Source: Lachnospiraceae bacterium
GTDB lineage: Bacteria; Bacillota; Clostridia; Lachnospirales; Lachnospiraceae
Reading direction: 5' to 3'
NCBI GenBank assembly: GCA_017544835.1
Contig: JAFYDI010000114.1
Coordinates: 16,401-80,400, forward strand
DNA: 64,000 nucleotides
The translations under genes were made by a program, and so were the position numbers. This document shows, piece after piece, positions 33,524-41,822 of this stretch (position 1 is its first letter; the number at the start of each line of letters is the position of its first letter). The notes under the pieces are model-generated. The model did no database searches. It was not told the origin of the DNA and worked only from the letters and a program-made list of their open reading frames with translations.

Positions 33524-34957
33524 TTAAGCTTTGTGACCTCCGATCTGATTGTTGCGTTGTATGGTGGTGGCGCCTTCCAAAAGGTTCATGCCCTTAATAA
33601 GGGCATTGGAGCCGTATCTGGTACGAACGTCCAAGAGTGCGGCATGAAGCTGCTTCTCTTTATTAAGTGCATCGTAATCCGTGAATAAATCAAGCTGATA
33701 CATTCCGTTATCGGATGAGACCTCACAGGCACATACACCGAGTCGCCTGAAGAGTATACGGCGGTCGCACTTATGCTTGACATCCGCCATAATCAGGTCA
33801 CTTACATATTTAGAGGTGTTGGTGGCGGAAGGTAACCTTACGGTGCCGCCGGAGTGCGCGGGGTGGAGCCTTCCGTACCAGTCTATCGCAAGTCTTCCGT
33901 CGTAGCCGGGGCAGTACTCAAGACTCTTATAATCATAACTTACCCACCAGGTGAACTTATCGGAGACAAGATTCTTCCTGTATAGGTCGGAACAAAGAAC
34001 ATCTATCATCTCACGAAGCACAAGACAGGCCTCATCGTACTTGTAAGGGCGGGGGAGTACCTGACCGTTGGAGAGGGAATTGTTGTCACTCTTATAGTGC
34101 TTGATATCGTACATGGTGACGGGCTCTATGCCCCAGGCGTGGTCGATTAAAATCTCGGCATCGATACCGAAAGTCTTATAGAACCATTCCTCATCCCACT
34201 GGGTACGCTCGGCAATGTCGCCCATGGTATACATGTGATTGCTCTCAAGCCTTAAGGCCTTACCGTGACCAATCTGCCAGAAATCCGTAAGAGGACGATG
34301 GTCCCACAAAAGGCGTTTGTAGGAGTCCTCCGTAAGGGAGGCAATGCGGACGCCGTCCTTATCGGCAGGGCATTTCTTGGCAACTATGTCCATGGCAACC
34401 TTGGCAAGATAGAGATTGGTGCCGATGCCGACGGTAGCGGTGATGCCGGTACACTTAAGGACATCCCTTATCATCGTAAGTGCCATAACATGAGCAGGAA
34501 GTTTATCCGCCTTACGGGCCTCATCTTCGTAAAAGTGAAGATAAGGGGTACAGTCGATAAAGCACTCATCTATGCTGTATACGTGGACATCCTCGGGAGA
34601 TACATACTTAAGATATATTCCGTAAATCCGGGCAGAGACCTTCTCATACTCGGCCATACGGGGAACCGCAGTAATATATAAAACCTTGGTATTGTGCAGC
34701 TTCTCATACTTGCAAATCGCCTGCTTGGCTTCAAATAAGCGGGGGCGGCTCGGAACACCGATTGCCTTAAGAGCGGGAGATACCGCAAGGCAGATGGTCT
34801 GATCCGACCTGCTTGAATCGGCTACCAAGAGATTAGCCTTCAAAGGGTCTAGTCCCCTTGCCACACATTCCACAGATGCGTAGAAACTCTTCATGTCTAT
34901 GGCAATGTAAGAGTGTCGGGCAAATTCCGCGCCCGAATCGGTATGTATGTCGCTCAT
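33524..34957 (-). CDS. Y-family DNA polymerase (UmuC/UvrX-like)
   Basis: A 477-residue translesion polymerase. The first metal site is YIAIDMKSFYASVECVARGLDP (about residues 16-37) and the second is VYSIDECFID (SxDE). Then GIGTNLYLAKVAMDIVAKK and the little-finger region follow. The C-terminus has FLINGMNLL-like KGMNLLEGATT and an internal QLDLF, a beta-clamp binding motif. It copies past damaged bases during the SOS response. It is second in the operon, 8 nt after the HAD-like gene. Confidence 0.94.
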   Translation of the reverse strand: MSDIHTDSGAEFARHSYIAIDMKSFYASVECVARGLDPLKANLLVADSSRSDQTICLAVSPALKAIGVPSRPRLFEAKQAICKYEKLHNTKVLYITAVPRMAEYEKVSARIYGIYLKYVSPEDVHVYSIDECFIDCTPYLHFYEDEARKADKLPAHVMALTMIRDVLKCTGITATVGIGTNLYLAKVAMDIVAKKCPADKDGVRIASLTEDSYKRLLWDHRPLTDFWQIGHGKALRLESNHMYTMGDIAERTQWDEEWFYKTFGIDAEILIDHAWGIEPVTMYDIKHYKSDNNSLSNGQVLPRPYKYDEACLVLREMIDVLCSDLYRKNLVSDKFTWWVSYDYKSLEYCPGYDGRLAIDWYGRLHPAHSGGTVRLPSATNTSKYVSDLIMADVKHKCDRRILFRRLGVCACEVSSDNGMYQLDLFTDYDALNKEKQLHAALLDVRTRYGSNALIKGMNLLEGATTIQRNNQIGGHKA

Positions 34958-34964
34958 GGTATAG

Positions 34965-35294
34965 TCAGATACTGACGGCGTCGGGTAAGAGCGCGCGGTC
35001 GTCTATATAGTAGTCGCAGGTAATCTTGCGGGAATTGTTGCCGTAGAGAGCGATAACCTCGGGGAGGTTATCGTTCACGGCGTCAAAGGTGAGTTTCTGG
35101 TCGGTGCACCAGGCAATGGCCTTATCGAGGGCCTCGCCGGCGCGACACGTCCAAAGGATTAATTTATTGCCATCGGCGCGCCAATGTCGTAAGTACTCAA
35201 TGAGAGGAGTGTTGGGAGCGCCGAGTTCCGGCCATGAGCTGTAGCAGAGAGTGCCGTCAAAATCGACGGCTATAATCTTGTATTGTTCGTTCAT
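34965..35294 (-). CDS. Small HAD-like hydrolase
   Basis: A 109-residue minimal HAD-fold protein: catalytic DFDGTLC at about residues 11-17, LILWTCRAGEAL as motif II, and YYIDDRAL at the end as motif III-like acidic pair. Such short proteins without a cap often act on nucleotides or polynucleotide ends, but the substrate is unknown. AAGGAGG precedes the ATG. It is first in the LexA-controlled operon, which hints at a nucleotide or DNA-repair role. Confidence 0.83.
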   Translation of the reverse strand: MNEQYKIIAVDFDGTLCYSSWPELGAPNTPLIEYLRHWRADGNKLILWTCRAGEALDKAIAWCTDQKLTFDAVNDNLPEVIALYGNNSRKITCDYYIDDRALLPDAVSI

Positions 35295-35319
35295 GACGGT
35301 ACCTCCTTATCTGTATCGA

Positions 35320-35347
35320 CGAACAAATGTTCTCGAATGTGTGTTCT
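35320..35347. promoter_or_regulatory. Two abutting LexA (SOS) boxes
   Basis: CGAACAAATGTTCT (35320-35333) is a perfect GAAC-N4-GTTC Gram-positive LexA box. CGAATGTGTGTTCT (35334-35347) follows without gap and has one mismatch. Both lie directly downstream of the -10 of the minus-strand promoter, over the transcription start, where LexA would block the SOS operon. The nearest plus-strand gene (ECF sigma) is 185 nt away. Confidence 0.9.
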
Positions 35348-35348
35348 T

Positions 35349-35377
35349 AATATAGCACCATAAAAATAAAAAATCAA
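35349..35377 (-). promoter_or_regulatory. Promoter of the SOS mutagenesis operon
   Basis: On the minus strand: TTGATT (35372-35377), 17 nt, TATATT (35349-35354). It abuts the LexA boxes. Confidence 0.8.
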
Positions 35378-35531
35378 TGCTTTTTTAAAAATTTCTTTTG
35401 CCAAAAAGTAGTATGATAAAAGTCGTAAAAAATTTTTCTGAAATTATGTCACCTTTCCCTTGACCCAATCATATATAGTGTGTAAGGCCATTCGCGAAGA
35501 CCTGTTGTTATCACATCTAGGAGGACAACAA

Positions 35532-36044
35532 ATGAATCAGGAAGAAAGGAATGTAAGCCTGGAGCGTGCCATAGAAAACTACAGTAACATGCTCTACAAA
35601 ATATGCTTCGTAATCCTTAAAGACGAGCAGGATACGAAGGATGTATTGCAGGAGACTTTTCTTACATATATGACAAAGCGCCCCAAGTTTTATTCCGAAG
35701 AGCATAAGAAAGCTTGGCTTATCAAAGTATCACAGAATAAATGTAAAGAATTCTTACGATTCCACAAAAAGCATGCCGCAGTCCCTCTTGAGGAGGTGGA
35801 GGAAAGCATCGGAATCACAAAAGGACTCGGATTCGAGGACAGAGAAAAGCTAAATCTTATCTGGAATTTAAACGTTAAACTAAAAACGGTGGTAATTCTC
35901 TATTATGTGGAGGGCTATTCCGTTAAGGAAATATCAGCCATCTTAAACATATCGGAGGTTGCCGTGAAGAAGCGCCTGCAAAGAGCAAGAGAGACGCTTT
36001 CCGAGCTTGGCAGGGCTTATGATGGAGGTTTAGTCTGTGAGTAG
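35532..36044 (+). CDS. ECF-type RNA polymerase sigma factor (second pair)
   Basis: A 170-residue ECF sigma. Region 2 (about 15-80) has DTKDVLQETFLTYMTKRP, and region 4 (about 115-162) has YYVEGYSVKEISAILNISEVAVKKRLQRARETL. The start at 35532 has AGGAGG upstream; the frame is open back to 35460 but without a ribosome binding site. It overlaps the following membrane-protein gene by 8 nt. It resembles the sigma at 628-1143 in size, order and partner, so the two loci are paralogous. Confidence 0.9.
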   Translation: MNQEERNVSLERAIENYSNMLYKICFVILKDEQDTKDVLQETFLTYMTKRPKFYSEEHKKAWLIKVSQNKCKEFLRFHKKHAAVPLEEVEESIGITKGLGFEDREKLNLIWNLNVKLKTVVILYYVEGYSVKEISAILNISEVAVKKRLQRARETLSELGRAYDGGLVCE

Positions 36045-37164
36045 AAGGGATTTTAATAAAGATTTATTTTCAAACATTGAGATTACACAAGATATAAAGA
36101 ACGAAATATACGAAAACTGCAGAAGAGGCCAAAGAACAAGCGACTTAAGATTCAGGTACTCGGGAGTAATCACCGCACTGATTGTCATACTCATATTCGG
36201 ATGCACCGGAGCGGGCTCTTACGCTTATTACAGAAGCGTTCAGTCACGCATGGAGGCTATGCAGCCGGAAGAGATTAAAGAGTATGCGCTCGACCTTGAT
36301 AACGACACAAGCGTGACCATTGACGGTGCCTACAGCAGAAGGCTTACCGACGAAGAGTCACTTCGCGTAGCCGAACTCGAAAGAAAGTACAACGCCGAAG
36401 GCGAATTCCCCGAAGGCGAAGTTAAGCGCGTTGCCACCCTCGCCGAGTGGGACGGAGAGTCCGTATGCTACGTCGAGGAAGACCATAAGCTTCACTTGCC
36501 AGACAAGATGACTGACGAGCAGCTGCTTCTTTTTATAGACTATCAGACCAAAAAAGACTATGTCATGAAACAGGAAGTCGAGGAAATGTGGGAAGAAGAA
36601 GGCGTCGACACCCCTTCACCCTACGTAGATGTTGAGAACATCACTGAGGCCGAACTAATAGAGATGAGTCGCGAACCCCTCGAGAAACTCTTCGGCAAGG
36701 GTACCATAGAAGGCTGGGAACCCGTAGTTCAGGCCTTCAAGCCCTCAGCCGCCTACCCCGAGGATGGTACCGACCACGACATGTACAACGTAATCTGGAA
36801 TCAGGCCGGCGGATCGTCCTACAGCACCGATTATATCGTAGTCTTTAACATGAATGACTTGTCGTTAATAGGCGTTGCAGTCCGCGGCAAAGAGCACTGG
36901 GCAGGCCTTAAGAGCTTCACCGATGCCGAAGCCGCAGCCAAGGTTGAGACCGACCTTCCCAAGGTATGCGCCGAAATTGAGCGCCTCTACGGCTACAAGA
37001 ACTATGACAGCGAGCGCCACGAAGTCTACTATGACTACACCGATCCCGGTGAAAACGACGCAAGACAGACCCGCTATGTATTTACATTCGGTAACAAGAC
37101 CGTAGACGTAATGTGGGACTTAGGCGACGAGAAACTTGCTTCAGTAGAGTTTTTCGACGAATAA
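36037..37164 (+). CDS. Membrane-anchored ECF-sigma partner (putative anti-sigma)
   Basis: A 375-residue protein starting at GTG, with GGAGG 9 nt upstream. A short cytoplasmic N-terminus (about 40 residues) is followed by one helix (about 42-66) and an acidic extracellular domain. Residues 95-200 align with the partner at 1140-2930: SRRLTDEESLRVAELERKYN corresponds to EEARYSELEKAYN, and HKLHLPDKMTDEQLLLFIDY to LHLPKRTLKDEEILEIID. The DUF6273 tail of that paralog is missing. An anti-sigma role is inferred from topology and the 8-nt overlap with the sigma gene. Confidence 0.72.
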   Translation: MSRRDFNKDLFSNIEITQDIKNEIYENCRRGQRTSDLRFRYSGVITALIVILIFGCTGAGSYAYYRSVQSRMEAMQPEEIKEYALDLDNDTSVTIDGAYSRRLTDEESLRVAELERKYNAEGEFPEGEVKRVATLAEWDGESVCYVEEDHKLHLPDKMTDEQLLLFIDYQTKKDYVMKQEVEEMWEEEGVDTPSPYVDVENITEAELIEMSREPLEKLFGKGTIEGWEPVVQAFKPSAAYPEDGTDHDMYNVIWNQAGGSSYSTDYIVVFNMNDLSLIGVAVRGKEHWAGLKSFTDAEAAAKVETDLPKVCAEIERLYGYKNYDSERHEVYYDYTDPGENDARQTRYVFTFGNKTVDVMWDLGDEKLASVEFFDE

Positions 37165-37207
37165 TTTAACTTGCCCAACCAACTTAATTACATAATTCTT
37201 AAGAAAG

Positions 37208-37235
37208 CCCTCGGTGTCCCCGCACCGGGGGTTTT
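37208..37235 (+). terminator. Terminator of the second ECF locus
   Basis: CCCTCGGTG pairs with CACCGGGGG (9 bp with one G-U), followed by TTTT. Confidence 0.82.
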
Positions 37236-37280
37236 CGTGTGCTATAATAAACCTTAGGCACAATCGGAGGCAGTAAAAGA

Positions 37281-37511
37281 ATGAAATCACTTTTAATCAA
37301 AGACACCACAAGAGCGGAGCGCGAAGCCATAGTGGCTGAGTCCCTTGGCAACATCTCCGGCGCATGTGACGGCTGCGCCGCCGGTGTCGCAGAAATGTAC
37401 CAGGACTACATCGACGGTAAGAAAGAAATCCGCGACATCAACATGGAATACCGCGCACGCTACATTTCGGGCATGGAAGTGCCTGAAAAATCAGGGTGTC
37501 CCATGCAGTGA
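37281..37511 (+). CDS. Small conserved Cys-containing protein
   Basis: A 76-residue protein with GGAGG before the ATG. A central GACDGCAAGVAEMYQDYIDGKKE block has a CxxC pair, and a further Cys lies near the end (GCPMQ). Similar short proteins occur in Clostridia, from memory and not checked. The CxxC plus one Cys could bind a metal. A TATAAT box lies just after the upstream terminator (about 37242-37247). No function is assigned. Confidence 0.65.
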   Translation: MKSLLIKDTTRAEREAIVAESLGNISGACDGCAAGVAEMYQDYIDGKKEIRDINMEYRARYISGMEVPEKSGCPMQ

Positions 37512-37593
37512 ATCGGCTGTAAGCCGAACTATATAACCGAACGTGCAAACAAGCGCGTTTCAAGGTTCCGAGAGCTAGGGGACAGGAGGAAAA

Positions 37594-38019
37594 ATGAAAA
37601 TCAAACCAAACTATTTTGGAATTATATTCGGAATTGTAGTCATAGTGTCGTTCTTTATGCCATTCACCACCATCAGAGCCAAAGGAGAAGTTCTCAAATT
37701 CTCTCTGCCGGATTCATATGACAGGATGATGATTTTTGCACTTGTAGGTGTGGTAATTGTCGGTATGATATTTGCCGCAATCGGAAGAGGGGGCTATTGC
37801 ATAGTGCCGGTGGCACTGTCGGCGGCGCTTTGGACTTATGTTGTGACAACAATGGCAAAGAACCGTGCCGGAATCGGTTCTTCCAATCTCGTCAAAATGA
37901 TTATGAAAAACGGCATAGGATATTACATGCTTATCGCAGGTGCAGTCGGGCTGATTCTTGTGGGCGTGATTGATATTATAGTTAAGGGAAGGCAGAAAGC
38001 GGAAGGCGTCGTGGATTAA
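37594..38019 (+). CDS. Four-helix membrane protein, function unknown
   Basis: A 141-residue membrane protein with helices at about 8-25, 44-62, 66-88 and 108-130. AGGAGG is well placed before the ATG. No catalytic motif is seen. It is separated from the small Cys protein by 82 nt with no clear terminator and may be cotranscribed with it. Confidence 0.65.
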   Translation: MKIKPNYFGIIFGIVVIVSFFMPFTTIRAKGEVLKFSLPDSYDRMMIFALVGVVIVGMIFAAIGRGGYCIVPVALSAALWTYVVTTMAKNRAGIGSSNLVKMIMKNGIGYYMLIAGAVGLILVGVIDIIVKGRQKAEGVVD

Positions 38020-38049
38020 GTTGTAACGGCTTATATAATGATTTGTGAA

Positions 38050-38077
38050 GGACTCACGGATGGTGGGCCCTTTTTTG
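38050..38077 (+). terminator. Probable terminator after the four-helix protein
   Basis: GGACTCAC pairs imperfectly with GTGGGCCC and is followed by six T. Confidence 0.6.
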
Positions 38078-38082
38078 ACCTC

Positions 38083-38111
38083 TTGACAATTAGAATTGCA
38101 TGCAATATAAT
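38083..38111 (+). promoter_or_regulatory. Consensus promoter with a 12-bp palindrome in the spacer
   Basis: TTGACA (38083-38088), 17 nt and TATAAT (38106-38111) are both perfect. The palindrome ATTGCATGCAAT (38095-38106) fills the second half of the spacer. Such a strong promoter with a buried dyad is usually repressed by a bound regulator. Confidence 0.8.
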
Positions 38112-38144
38112 AGCACACAAAGCGACGCAACAAGGAGGCATCAT

Positions 38145-38843
38145 ATGAAACAGATTTCGGTATTCAGAAAGCGTCTCAGTTACGTTTTGAAGACTATAGT
38201 GATTCTTTCCGCGCTAATCGGTACTTTCTTAAGTGCTTTTGCAGGCAGAAAGGCATTTATGGGCGGAAGTACCGTATTTATGTACTTTACAATACAGTCT
38301 AATATTCTGATAGCGATACTAAGCGCTATAGGTTGTTTCCTTTTATGGCAAAAGAAAACACCTTCTAAGGCATGGTACGTAATCAAGTTCGTAGGAACCG
38401 TAGCGATTACGCTTACAGGTGTGGTATTCGTGGTAGTGCTTGCACCGACTCTGGGAGTGCATGCCTGGAATGTGCAGAATACACTTACGCATGTAGTGGT
38501 GCCGGTGGCGGCGGTGATTGATTTCTTTGTAACGGCTTCGGGCGCGGACATCGGTAAGAAGAATGTGTTCTATGTGGTCATTCCGCCGATACTCTACGCA
38601 ATTTATGCAGGCATCGGATACGTACAGGGCTGGGAATTCGCGGCAGGGCTTAATTACCCTTACTTTTTCTTAAACTGGGGAAGCCCGGCGGGAGCTTTCG
38701 GATTTACAAACGAGATGCCATTTATGGGTTGCGCGTGGTGGATTCTGGCGCTGCTTGTTTTTTTGATTATCATAGGGTACTGTTATCTTGCGGTTGCCGA
38801 CAGCATCGGACGCAGGATAGGTGCCGACGCTAATGAGGAGTAA
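38145..38843 (+). CDS. Pr6Pr-family integral membrane protein
   Basis: A 232-residue protein with six helices, of the Pr6Pr (FAR-17a/AIG1-like) family. Marks are TVFMYFTIQSNILIAIL and NTLTHVVVPVAAVIDFF, the latter with the conserved His of the family. Related eukaryotic proteins are lipid hydrolases; bacterial roles are unknown. The start at 38145 has AGGAGG; the frame opens earlier at 38100 inside the promoter. The radical SAM gene starts 5 nt after its stop. Confidence 0.85.
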   Translation: MKQISVFRKRLSYVLKTIVILSALIGTFLSAFAGRKAFMGGSTVFMYFTIQSNILIAILSAIGCFLLWQKKTPSKAWYVIKFVGTVAITLTGVVFVVVLAPTLGVHAWNVQNTLTHVVVPVAAVIDFFVTASGADIGKKNVFYVVIPPILYAIYAGIGYVQGWEFAAGLNYPYFFLNWGSPAGAFGFTNEMPFMGCAWWILALLVFLIIIGYCYLAVADSIGRRIGADANEE

Positions 38844-38848
38844 CGATT

Positions 38849-39937
38849 ATGGACAGTAAATTCGATATTCAGGCATATATGACTGCGGGTGTGGAGCGCG
38901 TGGTCAAGGATGCGTTAAAAGCTACTTTCAGGGATCCGAGAGAAAGTGCATACATGCTTAAATTTGCCGCAACAAGCAAGAAGGCTTCGGCAAGACGTGC
39001 AAAGAGCGAGGCGGAAGGAACGCACATACCGCCGTTTCTTATTGCGAGTATTACATCCAAGTGCAATCTTCGCTGCGCCGGATGCTACTCAAGATCCAAC
39101 CACGCCACGGAAGACTGCGCGGCTCATGACCAGCTTGAGGCCGGGGAATGGAGTAAGATTTTTGACGAAGCGGACGAGCTTGGCATCAGCTTCATTCTTC
39201 TTGCAGGCGGCGAGCCCATGATCAGAAGAGATGTCATAGAGGCTGCGGGAGAGAGAGAAAACATTCTTTTTCCGATATTTACAAACGGCGTATTCATAGA
39301 TGATAAGTACTTTGAACTCTTCGACAGACATCGTAACCTGATACCCATCATGAGTATCGAGGGCGGACGTGAGTCTACCGATGCGCGCCGCGGCAAGGGC
39401 ATTTATGACAGGCTCATTGCCAACATGGACAAGTTCAAGGAAAAGAGTCTTATCTACGGCTGCTCGGTTACGGTCACAACCGAGAACATTAAAGACGTGG
39501 TATCGCCTGAGTTTATCGCAACTCTTCGCGACCGCGGATGCAAGGCCGTAATATACGTTGAATACGTTCCGGTAACCGAAGAAAGCCGCGAACTTGCCAT
39601 CGGTGATGACGAAAGAAACTATTTTTCGGGCGAACTTGCCCGTCTTCGCGAGGAAGAACCTGAGATGGTATTTGTTTCTTTCCCGGGAGACGAGAAAAGC
39701 TCAGGCGGCTGTATCGCAGCGGGCAGAGGCTTCTTTCACATTAACTCCCACGGCGGTGCGGAACCTTGTCCGTTCTCGCCTTACTCGGACATTAACGTGC
39801 GGGAGACTTCACTTCGCGAGGCCATTGAATCCAAACTTTTCAAGGCTTTGCAGTCAGGCGGAGTACTCGCGGATGACCACAACGGTGGGTGTGTCCTCTT
39901 TGAGAAAAGAGAGCTTGTGGAAGCGCTGTTAGGATAA
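38849..39937 (+). CDS. Radical SAM protein with SPASM-like C-terminus
   Basis: A 362-residue radical SAM enzyme. CNLRCAGC (about residues 71-78) is the canonical CX3CX2C that binds the cluster, and LLAGGEPM is the SAM-binding GGE motif. The C-terminal third has Cys at GGCIAAG, EPCPFSPYS and GGCVLF, which suggests an auxiliary-cluster (SPASM/twitch-like) domain. Enzymes of this group modify peptides or proteins, but no peptide substrate gene is obvious next to it. It is tightly coupled to the Pr6Pr gene (5-nt gap). Confidence 0.88.
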   Translation: MDSKFDIQAYMTAGVERVVKDALKATFRDPRESAYMLKFAATSKKASARRAKSEAEGTHIPPFLIASITSKCNLRCAGCYSRSNHATEDCAAHDQLEAGEWSKIFDEADELGISFILLAGGEPMIRRDVIEAAGERENILFPIFTNGVFIDDKYFELFDRHRNLIPIMSIEGGRESTDARRGKGIYDRLIANMDKFKEKSLIYGCSVTVTTENIKDVVSPEFIATLRDRGCKAVIYVEYVPVTEESRELAIGDDERNYFSGELARLREEEPEMVFVSFPGDEKSSGGCIAAGRGFFHINSHGGAEPCPFSPYSDINVRETSLREAIESKLFKALQSGGVLADDHNGGCVLFEKRELVEALLG

Positions 39938-39962
39938 AGTGAATATAGTTTAAACCGTTATA

Positions 39963-39995
39963 AAGGGCAGAGAGCGATATCTCTGCCCTTTTAAT
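39963..39995 (+). terminator. Terminator of the Pr6Pr/radical SAM operon
   Basis: GGGCAGAGA(T) pairs with (A)TCTCTGCCC, flanked by AAA and TTTT. Confidence 0.9.
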
Positions 39996-40221
39996 TTGTT
40001 CCGAGGGCAAAGAAGAAAGGAACTATCCGGGGATAACATGGCGCGCGGAAATATATCTTATTAAGAAAGTGGGGAGAGATTATTTTGTGAAAAGAATTAT
40101 TTATTGGCTAAAACGAGGAATGAGAATTAGGGAGAAACGGTGTGGAAGTACCGGAGAAGAGCGGCTGCCCGATGGAGTAGGCAGCGGATGGCAGAGAACC
40201 ATTTTTAACAAACTGGCAAGA
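39996..40221 (+). ncRNA. Unrecognised structured leader upstream of the fucosidase operon
   Basis: The 412-nt gap 39938-40349 holds no gene. After the terminator at 39963 it contains CGGT/ACCG (about 40135-40152) and GCTGCC/GGCAGC (40164-40185) hairpins. The direct repeat TGGCA...AGAACC occurs at 40189-40200 and 40215-40228, before a strong terminator. Both AGAACC copies can pair with the GGTTCT of the terminator's 3' arm, so an alternative structure is possible. No riboswitch or T-box consensus that I know fits. It may be an attenuated leader or a small RNA with its own terminator. Confidence 0.4.
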
Positions 40222-40265
40222 AAGAACCTTTTTAGGGCCGTTTGAACCCTAAAGAGGTTCTTTTT
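40222..40265 (+). terminator. Strong terminator 85 nt before the GH29 gene
   Basis: A 15-bp stem with one G-U (AAGAACCTTTTTAGGG with CCCTAAAGAGGTTCTT) is followed by five T. It stands upstream of the fucosidase operon, not after a gene. Confidence 0.88.
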
Positions 40266-40349
40266 ATGTTCATTCGTCCAAAATAGCCTCTATATTTTCA
40301 AAACTTATATTTGATAGGATGAAGCCATAATGAGCAAGGGGTTTGATTT

Positions 40350-41801
40350 ATGAACGCAGATAAAGAAAACATTTTAAAAAGTAAAGATGCGGAACTTATA
40401 AAAGTTGTTCCGACACAAAGGCAGCTGTTACACCAGCAGATGGAGTTTTATGCTTTTGTACATTTTACCGTTAACACATTTACCGGCAGGGAATGGGGCG
40501 ACGGTACGGAATCGCCGGAAATTTTTAATCCGACGGAATTTGATGCCGATCAATGGGTCAATGCCATACAGGAAGCGGGTATGAGCGGTCTGATACTTAC
40601 CTGTAAGCATCACGACGGTTTTTGCCTGTGGCCCAGTAAATACACCAAGCATACCATAGAGTACAGCCCTTTTAGAAACGGTAAGGGCGATATTGTGGGA
40701 GATGTGGCAAAGGCCTGCAAAAAGGCAGGTATAGCCTTCGGTGTATACCTATCCCCCTGGGACCGAAACAGTGCGTTGTACGGAAAAGGCAGAGAATACG
40801 ATGATTTTTTCATACATCAACTTGAAGAGCTTCTGACACAGTACGGTGAGATATTCGCGGTGTGGTTTGACGGGGCCTGCGGTGAAGGGCCAAACGGCAA
40901 AAAGCAGTATTACGATTGGGACAGATATTACGAAACCATCAGGAGACTTCAGCCGAATGCCAATATTTCGGTATGCGGTCCGGACGTAAGGTGGTGCGGT
41001 AACGAGGCGGGTCATACAAGGCAGTCTGAGTGGAGTGTGGTGCCTAAGCGTACCGCAGACACAGAGAAGATTGCCGCAGCAAGCCAGCACACCGATGATA
41101 ACAGATTCAGAGAAAGAAAGATCAGTGCCTCGGATGAAGACCTTGGAAGCAGGGAAGTGCTTAAGGATGAGAAAGAATTCATCTGGTACCCGGCCGAGGT
41201 TAACACATCCATAAGACCGGGGTGGTTCTATCATGACTTTGAGGATGATAAGGTTAAGCCTCTTAAAGAACTTATCTATGTATATGAGCATTCTGTAGGT
41301 GGTAACGCAACATTTCTGCTTAATATACCTCCGTCGCCAAAAGGCCTGCTGCATCAAAACGATGTAGCTCGCCTCAGGCAACTTGGTGACTACTTAAGGC
41401 TTGAGTATGCAGACAACAAAATATCCGATAAATGGGGGGTTACCATTTGTGCGGATTACTCAGAAGCGGGTCACGGGGCTGAGAACGTTAAGTGCGACGA
41501 TTACGGCACATACTTTAAGACCGGGGACGGACAGCGTGAATGTACACTCACATTTACATGGCCGGAGGAAATCAGGGCCGGGCACCTTGTGCTGAAAGAA
41601 AACATATTGCTCAGTCAAAGGGTAGAGTCCTTTGAGGTCATTGCCGCAGGAAACGATGGCAGGGAAGAAATAATCGGGCGAGGAACCGTCATAGGCTATA
41701 AGAAGATTGTTTCATTCGGCGAAAGAAGCATTAAAACCCTTAAGGTAAAGATTACGGATTCCAGGGTTTCACCGACGCTTTCTTTTGCAGGCCTGTATTA
41801 A
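40350..41801 (+). CDS. Alpha-L-fucosidase, GH29
   Basis: A 483-residue GH29 enzyme. The catalytic barrel (about 20-340) has the N-terminal WGDGTESPEIFNPTEFDADQW, LILTCKHHDGFCLWPSKYT, and the nucleophile Asp in FAVWFDGACGEGP. The C-terminal beta-domain resembles a galactose-binding F5/8 module. There is no signal peptide, so it acts in the cytosol on imported fucosylated oligosaccharides, in line with the ABC permease genes that follow. AGGGG precedes the ATG. It opens a six-gene operon ending at 49367. Confidence 0.92.
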   Translation: MNADKENILKSKDAELIKVVPTQRQLLHQQMEFYAFVHFTVNTFTGREWGDGTESPEIFNPTEFDADQWVNAIQEAGMSGLILTCKHHDGFCLWPSKYTKHTIEYSPFRNGKGDIVGDVAKACKKAGIAFGVYLSPWDRNSALYGKGREYDDFFIHQLEELLTQYGEIFAVWFDGACGEGPNGKKQYYDWDRYYETIRRLQPNANISVCGPDVRWCGNEAGHTRQSEWSVVPKRTADTEKIAAASQHTDDNRFRERKISASDEDLGSREVLKDEKEFIWYPAEVNTSIRPGWFYHDFEDDKVKPLKELIYVYEHSVGGNATFLLNIPPSPKGLLHQNDVARLRQLGDYLRLEYADNKISDKWGVTICADYSEAGHGAENVKCDDYGTYFKTGDGQRECTLTFTWPEEIRAGHLVLKENILLSQRVESFEVIAAGNDGREEIIGRGTVIGYKKIVSFGERSIKTLKVKITDSRVSPTLSFAGLY

Positions 41802-41822
41802 TAAGGGGGCAAGAAGGCATTT

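Noticed and set aside
39938..40349. T-box, glycine, THF, ZTP, c-di-GMP or SRP RNA in the gap before the fucosidase gene
   Set aside because: None of the conserved sequence blocks of these RNAs was found.
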